NCBI GenBank assembly: GCA_038250235.1
Contig: JBBSCO010000036.1
Span: 1-29,393 of the forward strand
Length of the DNA: 29,393 nt
Source: JAAUTS01 sp038250235
GTDB taxonomy: Bacteria > Verrucomicrobiota > Verrucomicrobiia > Methylacidiphilales > JAAUTS01
Direction: 5' to 3'
Both the position numbers and the translations under genes were made by a program. Shown piece after piece: positions 1 to 7,770 of this stretch; the stretch's first letter is position 1; each line of letters begins with the position of its first letter. The notes beneath the pieces are model-generated. The model was not told where the DNA came from. It ran no database searches and saw only the letters and a list, made by a program, of their open reading frames with translations.

Positions 1-126
1 AAACGGATCGGAACCCGGCAGGTTCTCCTGAACAGTGTTATATTCAAATTGATTGGGACGTCTCAATCTTTCGGGACTGAAGACCACCCAGCGTCCTGTT
101 ACAGGATCTTTTCGTATTTCCGGCAC
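1..126 (-). CDS. galT: Galactose-1-phosphate uridylyltransferase, N-terminal part (cut by window edge)
   Basis: Only the first 42 codons are in the window. Reading the minus strand from a GTG at 126-124 gives a protein beginning MPEIRKDPVTGRWVVFSPER and continuing to the window edge without a stop. The pattern E-x-RKDP-x-TGRWV, followed by a P-E-R-x-x-RP segment, is the usual N-terminus of GalT, which exchanges UMP between UDP-glucose and galactose-1-phosphate in the Leloir pathway. The GTG is preceded by AAAGGA about 7 nt upstream, which supports this start. The gene lies 23 bp behind the glgA stop, so the two are probably co-transcribed, a reasonable pairing because both work on hexose-phosphate/nucleotide-sugar metabolism. 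The catalytic HPH motif and zinc ligands lie outside the window. A related nucleotidyltransferase of the same superfamily cannot be excluded. Confidence 0.75.
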   Translation of the reverse strand, partial: MPEIRKDPVTGRWVVFSPERLRRPNQFEYNTVQENLPGSDPF

Positions 127-149
127 AATTATTTTCCTTTGTTATCCGC

Positions 150-1577
150 TCAGGCCATGGCCTTTTTGTAAATCGCCTCATACTTTGGCACCACCCGGTT
201 CCAGGAGAAATCCACCTGCATGGCATTGCTTCGGATGGCATTCCAACCTTCCTTGTCTTCCAGCAGATCCAATGCCGCCTTGAGCTGCTTCCAGAGTGAT
301 TCCGCCGTGGCCCGGCTGAATTTGAACCCGGTTCCAGTCTTCTTCCTGCCGTTCCAGGCCTTGACTGAGTCGCGCAGTCCGCCGATGTCGTGCACCACCG
401 GAACGGTTCCATAACGCTGGCTGTACATTTGGTTCAGGCCACAGGGCTCAAACAGCGAGGGCATGAGAAAAAGATCCGCTCCGGCTTCAATACGATGGGC
501 TAACCCTTCACTGAAACCGATCTTGACGGCAATCTGATCCGGATGGTCTTCCGCCAGTTTGGCAAAGGCCCGCTCATAAGCCGCATCCCCTGAACCGAGC
601 AGGACAAACGAAGCCCCGCTTTTCAGCAGTTTCGGCATCACCTCCAGAACGAGGTTGAATCCTTTTTGATCCACCAGACGGGAAATGGAGGCGACCAAGG
701 GTTTGGTTAGGGATTTTTTCAACCCTATCTCTTTCAGGAGTGCCTTCTTGCACTCTTTTTTGTTTTTTAACGAAAGCACGTCATACGGCTCGTCTATCCA
801 TGGATCGCTCACCGGATTCCACGCGTCTGTGTCAATCCCATTGAGAATGCCGGTCAGACTTGCCGCTCTGGATTGCAACGGTTTTTCCAGACCACAACCA
901 AACTGGGGGGTTAAAATTTCCTCCGCATAGCTGGGACTGACCGTAGTCACCTGATCGCATGCCAGAATGCCCGATTTGAGGAGATTAATCCGGCCATAAT
1001 ATTCCAGGGCGTCGACATGGAACCAGTGCCCAGGCAGATTGGTCAGGCTGAAATCGTAGTTGGGAAACACCCCTTGATAAGACAGGTTATGGATCGTCAG
1101 CACGGTTTTATAGGGAAGAGCGGCGTTTTTCACCAGCGCCGGAACCAGCGCAGTCTGCCAGTCGTTCAGATGAATGATCTCCGGTTGGGGATCGATATAA
1201 CGCGCCAATTCCACAATCATCTTGGAAAAAAATATGAATCGGGCGGCATTGTCGAAATAGTCACCCATCGCCCCGCCATATAAATGATTGCGGTCATAAT
1301 ACTCATCGCGTTCGATGGCAAAAATGCTGACCCCGTTGGCCGCCACCCCATTCCAGACCCGGGCCGAAACTTCAAAGGCACCCAGTTTGGTTCTCAGCGT
1401 CAACTTAGTCGGCTGAAGTTCAGGCAGGGATTTTTTTAGGGAGTGGTACAGCGGAAGAACAACGGAAATACTGTGACCACGTGCCCTGAGGGCGGAAGGC
1501 AGTGCGGCCAGAACATCCCCTAGGCCACCGGTTTTGGCGTAAGGCGTCATTTCACTGCTTGCCAAAAGAATATTCAT
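150..1577 (-). CDS. glgA: Glycogen synthase (ADP-glucose-dependent, GT5 family)
   Basis: The protein transfers glucose from ADP-glucose to the growing alpha-1,4-glucan in glycogen synthesis in the cytoplasm. The N-terminus MNILLASSEMTPYAKTGGLGDV carries the KTGGLGD motif that binds ADP-glucose. The second Rossmann domain holds SRLVDQKG and the acid motif FEPCGLNQMYS with R-YGT after it, typical of GT5 enzymes. The length of about 475 aa is normal for bacterial GlgA. The frame stays open to an ATG at 1607, ten codons further out. I chose the ATG at 1577 because family members start within a few residues of the ILLASSE strand. A GAGG lies only 2 nt before it and the alternative has no close Shine-Dalgarno either, so the start is not certain. 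galT follows 23 bp downstream. A perfect 15-bp palindrome at 1661-1675 lies upstream and may be an operator. Confidence 0.95.
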   Translation of the reverse strand: MNILLASSEMTPYAKTGGLGDVLAALPSALRARGHSISVVLPLYHSLKKSLPELQPTKLTLRTKLGAFEVSARVWNGVAANGVSIFAIERDEYYDRNHLYGGAMGDYFDNAARFIFFSKMIVELARYIDPQPEIIHLNDWQTALVPALVKNAALPYKTVLTIHNLSYQGVFPNYDFSLTNLPGHWFHVDALEYYGRINLLKSGILACDQVTTVSPSYAEEILTPQFGCGLEKPLQSRAASLTGILNGIDTDAWNPVSDPWIDEPYDVLSLKNKKECKKALLKEIGLKKSLTKPLVASISRLVDQKGFNLVLEVMPKLLKSGASFVLLGSGDAAYERAFAKLAEDHPDQIAVKIGFSEGLAHRIEAGADLFLMPSLFEPCGLNQMYSQRYGTVPVVHDIGGLRDSVKAWNGRKKTGTGFKFSRATAESLWKQLKAALDLLEDKEGWNAIRSNAMQVDFSWNRVVPKYEAIYKKAMA

Positions 1578-1660
1578 AACCTCAGAGGGAACGACCGACA
1601 CCTTCATGCATAGCGGAAGAAGCCGCCCTCCGTAAATCGAAACTTTTCAAGTCTGCTGCT

Positions 1661-1675
1661 TGGTATCCGATACCA
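1661..1675. promoter_or_regulatory. 15-bp palindrome upstream of glgA (candidate operator)
   Basis: TGGTATC-C-GATACCA is a perfect 7-bp inverted repeat around a central C. With one bulged T it extends to TGC/GCA on the outside. It lies about 85 bp upstream of the chosen glgA start, in the 248-bp spacer between the Rrf2 gene and glgA. No T-run follows on either strand, so it is not a terminator. The size and symmetry fit a dimeric repressor site, but no specific regulator can be named. I see no convincing -10/-35 pair in this spacer. Confidence 0.35.
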
Positions 1676-1825
1676 GCATTTGCCACTTTAGAGTATCCAA
1701 TTGTATGAACCCAATCCCGACCCAGGACGTTTGCCTCTGCTATAACGGACGGATCGCACTATTGAATCCACAGACTCATCTGCAAAAGGAAGAGGGAGGT
1801 GATACAGCCGGGCCGCTTGTCGTTT

Positions 1826-2281
1826 TCAAATCTGATACTCAAGCCCGGACTTATGGGATTTCAAGGCAACTACCCGGGTCACCATATCGGCAATGGTTGT
1901 CCCGCGCAGGACGCTTCGGGCTGCCTCTTCGGATTCATCCAGTACACTGAGAAGCAGTTGACGACGTTCGTCTTTTTTCCCGGACGAAGCCGCTTCCTCC
2001 TTGGTCGAGCCATCCATCAGGTCGATGACCTGATCCAGATTGATGAATTCGGGCCTGGCTTTCAATGAATAGCCACCATCCATTCCCCGGCGGCTTTGTA
2101 GGAAGCCGGCCTTTTTCAAGGCAAGAAGGATTTGCTCAAGAAATTTTTCAGGAATGCCGCTGGCCGCCGCAATCTGGGATATCTGTTGCCATTCGACCCC
2201 CTGAGCCGAGCGAATGGCGATTTCCGTCAGGGCAAAAATGGCGTATTCGCTTTTCTTGGAAACTTTCACTGGATCCGACAC
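1826..2281 (-). CDS. Rrf2-family transcriptional regulator without Fe-S cysteines
   Basis: This 151-aa protein has the Rrf2 winged-helix layout. A recognition region runs over residues 6-65 (KKSEYAIFALTEIA, then the turn IPEKFLEQILLALKKAGFL), a wing follows with the S-RRG-x-x-GGYSL signature, and a dimerisation helix makes up the C-terminal half. IscR and NsrR carry three cysteines for an Fe-S cluster; this protein contains no cysteine at all, so it is more like CymR or RirA-like apo regulators in mechanism. The start is unclear. The longest frame uses GTG at 2281, but a second GTG at 2269, which follows a GGATCC and begins VKVSKKSEYA, would match typical family N-termini. It lies between glf and glgA as an apparently single gene. 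A sulfite-reductase-type flavoprotein lies 2.4 kb away, so a sulfur-related role is possible but unproven. Confidence 0.88.
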   Translation of the reverse strand: MSDPVKVSKKSEYAIFALTEIAIRSAQGVEWQQISQIAAASGIPEKFLEQILLALKKAGFLQSRRGMDGGYSLKARPEFINLDQVIDLMDGSTKEEAASSGKKDERRQLLLSVLDESEEAARSVLRGTTIADMVTRVVALKSHKSGLEYQI

Positions 2282-2498
2282 TGCCGGACAATGCCTGCAA
2301 CGTCAAAAAGGAAGTGTCCCGGACGATTTCCCCCCACCGCCCTTGTTACCTTGTGTTTTATAATGGTAGACAGCGTGAGGAATGGGGTTTGGCGAAACCG
2401 GATTTTGTTAGTAAGCGCAGATGCCGCTGCAGGCTCCCAGGCATTGTATTGTGTTGCGTTATGTTCTCCGACTGCAGACTCGAACACACACTTACAAT

Positions 2499-3614
2499 TT
2501 ATAAGTGGCGTTTTTTCAGTTTTTCAAACTCGGTCAATGCCATCCCGACCACTTGGTCCATGTTGTAATACCGATAGGTGGCCAGTCTCCCTACGAAGCT
2601 GACCTTCTCCTCTTGATCCGCCAGCTCCCGGTATTTCTCATACAAGACCTTGGCATCAGGGGCAGGAATCGGATAGTAAGCCTCTTTCCCCGGACCATAG
2701 TCTTCCGGATATTCCCGCACAATCGTTGTCACCGGGAGTTTCTGCCCGGTGGCATGTTTGATTTCCACGATCCGGGTGAATGCCTCGTCATTGGGATAAT
2801 TCACCTGCATGACCGGTTGAAAGGTTTCCTGCGGCAAGGTCTCGGGCTCAAAGCGGAGTGAACGGTAGGGCAGCGCTCCGTAACAACAGTTGAAATATTC
2901 ATCCACTGCACCGGTATAGATCATATGCCCAAATGAAAGAGCCTGCCGGATCTCCCGGTAATCCGTATTGAGCCTGATTTCGATATTCGGGTGATCCAGC
3001 ATCCGCTCGAACATCCGGGCGTATCCTTCCTTGGGCAGGGCCTGGAAGTTTTCGGAAAGATAACGGTCATCCCGATTGGTCCGCACCGGGATCCTTCCGC
3101 AAACACTCGCATCCAGATCTTTCGGGTCACGCTTCCATTGCTTGCGGGTGTAGTTCTTGAAAAACATCTCGTAAAGTTTCCATCCCACCTGGGAAACGAT
3201 GACCTCTTCGGAGTTTTGGGGCGTTTTAACCGGAACCCGCCACTCCGCCAGGGTCTTCTCCATTTCCTCCGGGGTCGAAGGCCGGCCCAACAGTTGCTCA
3301 AACGTGTTCAGGTTGATGGGAAACTGCCAATAACGGCCTTCGGCCCATGAAAGAATTTTATAGTCGACCGGGTGCCACTCGGTGAATTGTCCCAGATATT
3401 CCACAATCCGTTCCGAATTACTGCGGAAATAATGGGGACCGTAAGTATGGATCAGAACCCCGGCTTTGTCGTAATGATCGTAGGCATTGCCGCCGATATG
3501 ATTCCTCCGATCCACCACAAGACATTTTTTCCCACACTGACTGGCCAGTCGTTCAGCTAAAACAGCTCCGGCAAAACCTGCGCCGACAATAAGATAATCG
3601 ACCTGCTGTGACAT
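2499..3614 (-). CDS. glf: UDP-galactopyranose mutase
   Basis: This FAD flavoenzyme interconverts UDP-galactopyranose and UDP-galactofuranose, the donor for galactofuranose in surface polysaccharides. The N-terminus is the FAD-binding Rossmann fold (YLIVGAGFAGAVLAERLA, residues 7-24) with the dinucleotide acidic end VVDRRNHIGGNAYD. The middle contains the substrate region WQFPIN and MFFKNYTRKQW, and the C-terminus carries SFVGRLATYRYYNMDQVVGMAL, all hallmarks of Glf. The length of 371 aa is typical. The ATG at 3614 is preceded by AAGGTGA with 5-nt spacing, one of the clearer Shine-Dalgarno sites in the window. It lies 31 bp downstream of the broken PEP-CTERM protease gene on the same strand, so it may once have shared its transcript. 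No glycosyltransferase cluster is visible around it. Confidence 0.97.
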   Translation of the reverse strand: MSQQVDYLIVGAGFAGAVLAERLASQCGKKCLVVDRRNHIGGNAYDHYDKAGVLIHTYGPHYFRSNSERIVEYLGQFTEWHPVDYKILSWAEGRYWQFPINLNTFEQLLGRPSTPEEMEKTLAEWRVPVKTPQNSEEVIVSQVGWKLYEMFFKNYTRKQWKRDPKDLDASVCGRIPVRTNRDDRYLSENFQALPKEGYARMFERMLDHPNIEIRLNTDYREIRQALSFGHMIYTGAVDEYFNCCYGALPYRSLRFEPETLPQETFQPVMQVNYPNDEAFTRIVEIKHATGQKLPVTTIVREYPEDYGPGKEAYYPIPAPDAKVLYEKYRELADQEEKVSFVGRLATYRYYNMDQVVGMALTEFEKLKKRHL

Positions 3615-3645
3615 CGTCTCACCTTGGGGGAAGAAACCCCGGGAT

Positions 3646-4544
3646 TCAAATGGAAAGCTTCTTTTTCCTGAGAACCGCGCCCGTGGCGGCTGTTCCTAAT
3701 AAAAACAGCACCCAGGTTGAAGGCTCGGGAATGGCAACCATGCCTTCAATGGTTGATCGATATGCACCGATCCACACAAAATAACTTGAGTCGGGATCTA
3801 CAGAATTATACAAAGACATACCGCCTGTTTCCACAAAAGCCGCAATACCAGAAAGATACCAGGTGCCTCCAAACTCATAAAACAGACCTCCACCGGAATC
3901 GCCCAAGGTCAGGGCAAACTCGTCCGCTCCCGCATTACTGTCAAAAACTGTTTCAATCGAGGTCGACGTGTAGGGAGCGCTAGGGATCGAATAGACAAAA
4001 CCAATCGTTGTATTGGTTCCCCATCTTTTTACCCCGCCTGTTGAAACACCAGCCCAGTTTCAGCCTTCACCCACAATTTCGGACCCTTACCCTTCGACAA
4101 AACCGACAAAACAGAGTTTCGATTAAGATTCCGTATGTTCGAATTAAGGTTGATTGTTGTCAAACCTGAAACTGTTTGGGCAGGATCCATTGTCAGACGC
4201 ACCAGCCTAAGGTCTGCCGTTCCCACCTTTTGTGTGCCATTGACATACCCCCCTGTGTTGAAAGAGGTATCCACGTAAAAAGTCTGACCTTCAATTTTAA
4301 TTTGAGAACCCACGGATTGATCCACATGGGCCGCCGTTAAAACAAATTGATTATCCAAATAAACGCCAGAACCGTAAGACGTACCCGAACCGTTCCGAAA
4401 ATCCACAACGTTGGCCTAAGGCAACCCTGTACCTGGATCAACGATATGGGTGGCATTGCCTTTCCCAAACAAAATAACCGCCCTTGCCGGCGATACGGCT
4501 CCCGACAGCACGACGCAAAAAAAAATGATCGAAACGCTTCGCAT
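3646..4544 (-). pseudogene. Broken secreted trypsin-like serine protease with PEP-CTERM anchor
   Basis: Three pieces add up to one S1-family protease. An ATG at 4544 starts a signal peptide (MRSVSIIFFCVVLSGAVSPARA). The same frame hits a TAG at 4416-4418 and then continues as ANVVDFRNGSGTSYGSG to the catalytic-histidine motif VLTAAHV and the aspartate motif ADLRLVRL, ending near 4029. A different frame then gives VSTGGVKRWGTN and runs to the catalytic-serine motif GDSGGG (just after 3906), closing with IPEPSTWVLFLLGTAATGAV and basic RKKK, a PEP-CTERM exosortase sorting tail. The last frame is closed upstream by TGA at 4060-4062, so the gene needs at least one nonsense and one frameshift correction. 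The His, Asp and Ser motifs are all still readable, so decay looks recent. Sequencing error is possible, but neighbouring long genes are intact. Confidence 0.8.
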
Positions 4545-4569
4545 AAACACGTTTAAATTGATTACCATT

Positions 4570-4599
4570 ATAATATGAAAGCGTATTCCCTCCCATCAA
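4570..4599 (-). promoter_or_regulatory. Candidate sigma-70 promoter for the PEP-CTERM protease
   Basis: On the minus strand TTGATG is followed after 18 nt by TATTAT (with an overlapping TATAAT 3 nt further on). This gives a start of transcription roughly 20 nt before the ATG at 4544. It sits in the 172-bp divergent spacer between the protease gene and the plus-strand CysJ-like gene. Matches are 4/6 and 5/6 to the consensus, so this is suggestive only. Confidence 0.4.
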
Positions 4600-4716
4600 T
4601 TTTGCGCCTCTTATGACCTGGCAACATCAGATTCTTCATCTCATAATCGTTGACGAAATCTGAGCCCTGAGTGACTATTCCCGAACCGAATTTTAACCTC
4701 TAGAACCAACCTACCT

Positions 4717-5895
4717 ATGAGCGATCAACCCGCCGTTATCCCAGCCCCAAGCCCCTACAACAAAAACAATCCATTCAAGGCCAAGCTGAAATCGAAAAGC
4801 CACCTGAACAAGGAAGGTTCCGAAAAAGATACCCGCCACTTTATCATCGATCTGGCCGGCAGCGGCCTCCAATACAACCCCGGCTTCTCCCTCGGAGTTT
4901 TTGGACAGAACGCCCCGGTCGTGGTCGACGAGCTTTTGACCAAACTCAACATTGATCCCGCCACCAAAATCGCTCCCAAGCCCGGTGCCGAGCCTTCCCC
5001 CATCCGGGATCTTCTGCTCAACAACTACACCCTCAACCGGACGAACAGAAAATTCGTCAAAGGGATTGCCGAAAAACTTTCCGACGGCGAAAAAAAAGAA
5101 AAACTGTTGGCCCTTGCTGCGGACGACGAACAACTCAGTGCCTACATCTTCACCCGTGACTTCATCGATGTACTGAGCGAACATCCGGAAATCAAACTTA
5201 CGGTGGAAGAACTGCTTCCCCTTCTCAGCCCATCCAACCCGCGCCTATACTCCATCGCCTCCAGCCAGGCCAAAGTAAAAGAGGAAGTTCATCTGACCAT
5301 TGCCGTCGTCCGTTATCATACCCATGATCGTGATAAAAAAGGACTTTGCTCCGGCTGGCTGGCCGACCACTCAACCATCGGCACAACAGAAATTCCTGTT
5401 TTTGTTGCTCTGAGCAAACACTTCAAACTTCCCGACGATCCGGCCACCGACATCATCATGGTGGGACCCGGTACCGGCATCGCCCCTTTCCGGGCCTTCC
5501 TCCAGCAGCGCGAAGTGGACAGTGCCAAAGGCCGCAACTGGCTTTTCTTCGGCGACCAACGCCACGCCACCGACTTTCTCTACGAGGAAGAATTTGATGC
5601 CTGGACAAAATCCGGCCTCCTGACCCGGCTCGACACCGCTTTTTCCCGTGATCAGGCGAAAAAAATCTATGTCCAGGACCGGATGCGTGAAAACGGTGCC
5701 GAACTCTGGGTATGGCTACAAAAAGGTGCCTACTTCTACGTCTGCGGTGACGCCAAGCGCATGGCCAAGGACGTCCACCAAACATTGATCGATATCGCCA
5801 TCAGACATGGTGGACTCAGCCCGGAGAAAGCCGATGAATACATCAACAAGACCTTGATGAAAGAAGAGCATCGCTATCTGCGCGACGTCTATTAA
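4717..5895 (+). CDS. Sulfite reductase flavoprotein-type oxidoreductase (CysJ-like, FAD/NADPH domains only)
   Basis: This 392-aa protein matches the FAD- and NADPH-binding half of CysJ and cytochrome P450 reductase-type diflavin enzymes. RLYSIASS (residues 176-183) binds the FAD phosphate, GLCSGWL (209-215) is the second FAD motif, GPGTGIAPFRAF (250-261) binds NADPH, and YVCGDAKRMAKDV (341-353) closes the NADPH site. The terminal RYLRDVY ends in the aromatic residue that stacks on FAD. The roughly 180-aa N-terminal FMN flavodoxin domain of full CysJ (about 600 aa) is absent. A proline-rich 20-aa lead-in is in its place. Such stand-alone forms are annotated as sulfite reductase subunit alpha in several bacterial phyla and would need a separate flavodoxin or hemoprotein partner. 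None is in the window. The ATG at 4717 has no Shine-Dalgarno. The L,D-transpeptidase starts 9 bp after its stop. Confidence 0.9.
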   Translation: MSDQPAVIPAPSPYNKNNPFKAKLKSKSHLNKEGSEKDTRHFIIDLAGSGLQYNPGFSLGVFGQNAPVVVDELLTKLNIDPATKIAPKPGAEPSPIRDLLLNNYTLNRTNRKFVKGIAEKLSDGEKKEKLLALAADDEQLSAYIFTRDFIDVLSEHPEIKLTVEELLPLLSPSNPRLYSIASSQAKVKEEVHLTIAVVRYHTHDRDKKGLCSGWLADHSTIGTTEIPVFVALSKHFKLPDDPATDIIMVGPGTGIAPFRAFLQQREVDSAKGRNWLFFGDQRHATDFLYEEEFDAWTKSGLLTRLDTAFSRDQAKKIYVQDRMRENGAELWVWLQKGAYFYVCGDAKRMAKDVHQTLIDIAIRHGGLSPEKADEYINKTLMKEEHRYLRDVY

Positions 5896-5904
5896 CCTGA
5901 TCAA

Positions 5905-7266
5905 ATGGCGCCCAGCCCTAATAGACGCCGCAGAACACCCACTCCTCGCTCCAAACGGCCCAGGAAAATGAGTAAAAATTCCCTGGTTGTTGGGCTTTCG
6001 TGTCTTTCTCTTTTGCTTCTTATCGGCGGCCTTTATCTTTTACAAAAAGAAAAGGACAAAAGTCGGGCCAAAGCCAGCATCAGCGAAAAAACCAAGCTTT
6101 TGAGCCGGGAAAACCCCGAAGCTGAGGCGCTGGGGGGCGGTGTGGAAAGCACACAAAAAACAGCTCCCAACGCTCCGATCAAAATACCCGTTCCACCAGC
6201 ACCCGGCCTCAAACCGGCACCTCCTGACCCCACCCCTATTCCAGCCGATATCATTCCCGTTCAGCCTACTCCTGCCCCCAAAGCAACACCCTTCCCACCG
6301 CCTGACCCTACTCCCTTACCGCAACCCACACCAAAACCCACCGCAAAACCCACACCGCAGCCCCCGGTTCCGACGGGTCCAGCTCTGAGAGCGGAACCCG
6401 TCATAGTACCAGCGCCCGTCACCGAGTTTGAAATTGCCGCCTGGCAGGTTCAATTGGAGCGGCACCATTTCTCCTCAGGAACCATTGATGGCGATTTCGG
6501 AATGCGCAGCAAACGCGCCATCACCCAGTTCCAGAAAAACCGGAATCTACCGGTCACCGGAGAACTGGATTTTGAATCCCGCATGGCCCTGGGCACACCT
6601 GGAAATCCTTTCAAAACCTATGTGGTGACGCAGGCAGATATGGACATGATCCAGCCGACTCCTGTTCTCTGGGCAGAAAAAGCCAAAGCAACCTATCTCG
6701 GGTTTAACGATGCCTGGGAGATGCTGTCGGAAAAATTCCACACAGCACCGGCTTTCCTCAAAAAGTTGAACCCGCAAGTCGTCAGCATAGGAGTGGGGAC
6801 AGAAATTATCGGAACCAATATGGATCAGTCCTACCCCATCCCCAAGGCCGACAAAATCCAGATCATCCTTCAGGAAACCACCCTTCTTGTTTATTCCAAC
6901 AGCGGCCGTGTCCTGGCCTGTTTTCCCTGCTCCATAGCCGCAGACAAGAACAAACGTCCGAACGGTCTGCTGGCAGTAAAAGTGGTGGCCCCCAACCCCA
7001 ACTACACTTTCAATCCGGATGTGCTCAAAGCCCTGGCAGAAAAAGAAGGATTAACCGCCAAGATGATCCTCCCACCGGGCCCTAACAATCCCGTGGGATT
7101 GGCCTGGATCGGCCTGACCTTGCCGGGTTACGGTATCCACGGAACACCGGAACCCATGGACATTTCCAGAACCGGCTCCAGCGGTTGCTTCCGCCTGGCC
7201 AACTGGAATGCACAAAAATTGATGAAAATGGTCTCGATCGGCACCCCGGTCGAAGTGGTGGAATAA
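5905..7266 (+). CDS. Membrane-anchored L,D-transpeptidase with peptidoglycan-binding domain (YkuD family)
   Basis: This enzyme would form 3-3 peptidoglycan cross-links or attach proteins to peptidoglycan in the periplasm. In order: a strongly basic cytoplasmic N-terminus (residues 1-22), one transmembrane helix (about 24-46), a proline/threonine/lysine-rich spacer (about 90-165) long enough to cross the periplasm, a PG_binding_1 domain (about 178-232, with GTIDGDFGMRSKRAITQFQ), a LysM-like stretch (about 238-300, with VVT and FLKKLNPQ), and the YkuD catalytic domain (about 316-452). The catalytic signature is HGTPEP (H412) plus RTGSSGCFRL (C428, R430). The spacing is normal, so it should be active. 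I kept the ATG at 5905, 9 bp after the preceding stop. The ATG at 5968 after AGGAA would remove only the basic arm. No Shine-Dalgarno is obvious at 5905. Confidence 0.93.
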   Translation: MAPSPNRRRRTPTPRSKRPRKMSKNSLVVGLSCLSLLLLIGGLYLLQKEKDKSRAKASISEKTKLLSRENPEAEALGGGVESTQKTAPNAPIKIPVPPAPGLKPAPPDPTPIPADIIPVQPTPAPKATPFPPPDPTPLPQPTPKPTAKPTPQPPVPTGPALRAEPVIVPAPVTEFEIAAWQVQLERHHFSSGTIDGDFGMRSKRAITQFQKNRNLPVTGELDFESRMALGTPGNPFKTYVVTQADMDMIQPTPVLWAEKAKATYLGFNDAWEMLSEKFHTAPAFLKKLNPQVVSIGVGTEIIGTNMDQSYPIPKADKIQIILQETTLLVYSNSGRVLACFPCSIAADKNKRPNGLLAVKVVAPNPNYTFNPDVLKALAEKEGLTAKMILPPGPNNPVGLAWIGLTLPGYGIHGTPEPMDISRTGSSGCFRLANWNAQKLMKMVSIGTPVEVVE

Positions 7267-7308
7267 TCCTCAGTGATATTTACCCGCTTCTTCAATCAAT
7301 TCGTCGAT

Positions 7309-7770
7309 TCAGCTGAGCCTGTAGTGAACACATAATTTACGGATTACTTCCAGCTCCAGTCGGGGATTGCGCACAATACGTTCCACAATGTCAGCTGGAT
7401 CTATCAGTTCATCCCCCCGCATAAAGTTTGAGCGCGATGAGGTGCGGAATCGGAACCAGCCGAAAAATTGACAACCTGCACAAGGTCAAACGAGCCCCGA
7501 ACGTCAATGATTCCGCCCAGAGGATTTTCCATCTTCCATATCGGGTTCCCTTAAATCGGTCTGAAACCCTGCGTTGAGAAGTACTTTAGGCAGTTGGCGC
7601 ATCATCGGCAAAGAAGCATTAACCCCAAAATCAAGATCCCCAGCCTGGCGGAAATAGTGGTGGGCGGCTAAAGCGATAGCCCCGATGACCACCGTATCGA
7701 TTTGGTGCTCAATGAGAATTCCAGCCACAGTTTCGGCAGCACTTAATAGTGCATCCGGATCGTTCCTTGT
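7309..7770 (-). pseudogene. Decayed nucleotidyltransferase (MNT/AbiEii-like) with three frameshifts
   Basis: The intact part (about 7504-7770) reads ETVAGILIEHQIDTVVIGAIALAAHHYFRQ then AGDLDFGVNASL, the G-x-A and G-DLD-x-x-V pattern of the minimal nucleotidyltransferase fold. Downstream the homology hops frame three times: first into DPLGGIIDVRGSFDLVQVVNF, then into RLVPIPHLIALKLYAGG, and finally into DELIDPADIVERIV and LELEVIRKLCVHYRLS, ending in TGA at 7309-7311. These are the expected successive C-terminal blocks of this family. All three shifts fall at short homopolymers (near 7525, 7463-7467 and 7413-7418), so indel errors could explain them, but the intact 8 kb of rpoB/rpoC argues for real decay. 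Upstream the frame is closed by TGA at 7771-7773 and no clear start codon is visible. Family members often act as toxin or antiphage modules or as housekeeping orphans. Confidence 0.65.

Noticed and set aside
2266..2487. Short minus-strand frame in the glf-Rrf2 spacer
   Set aside because: It overlaps the Rrf2 start, has no homology, start signal or conserved motif; the 217-bp spacer otherwise shows no clear promoter or terminator.
4650..4678. TTGACG as -35 box for the CysJ-like gene
   Set aside because: No acceptable -10 box follows at 16-18 nt (GACTAT at best), so I did not list it as a promoter.
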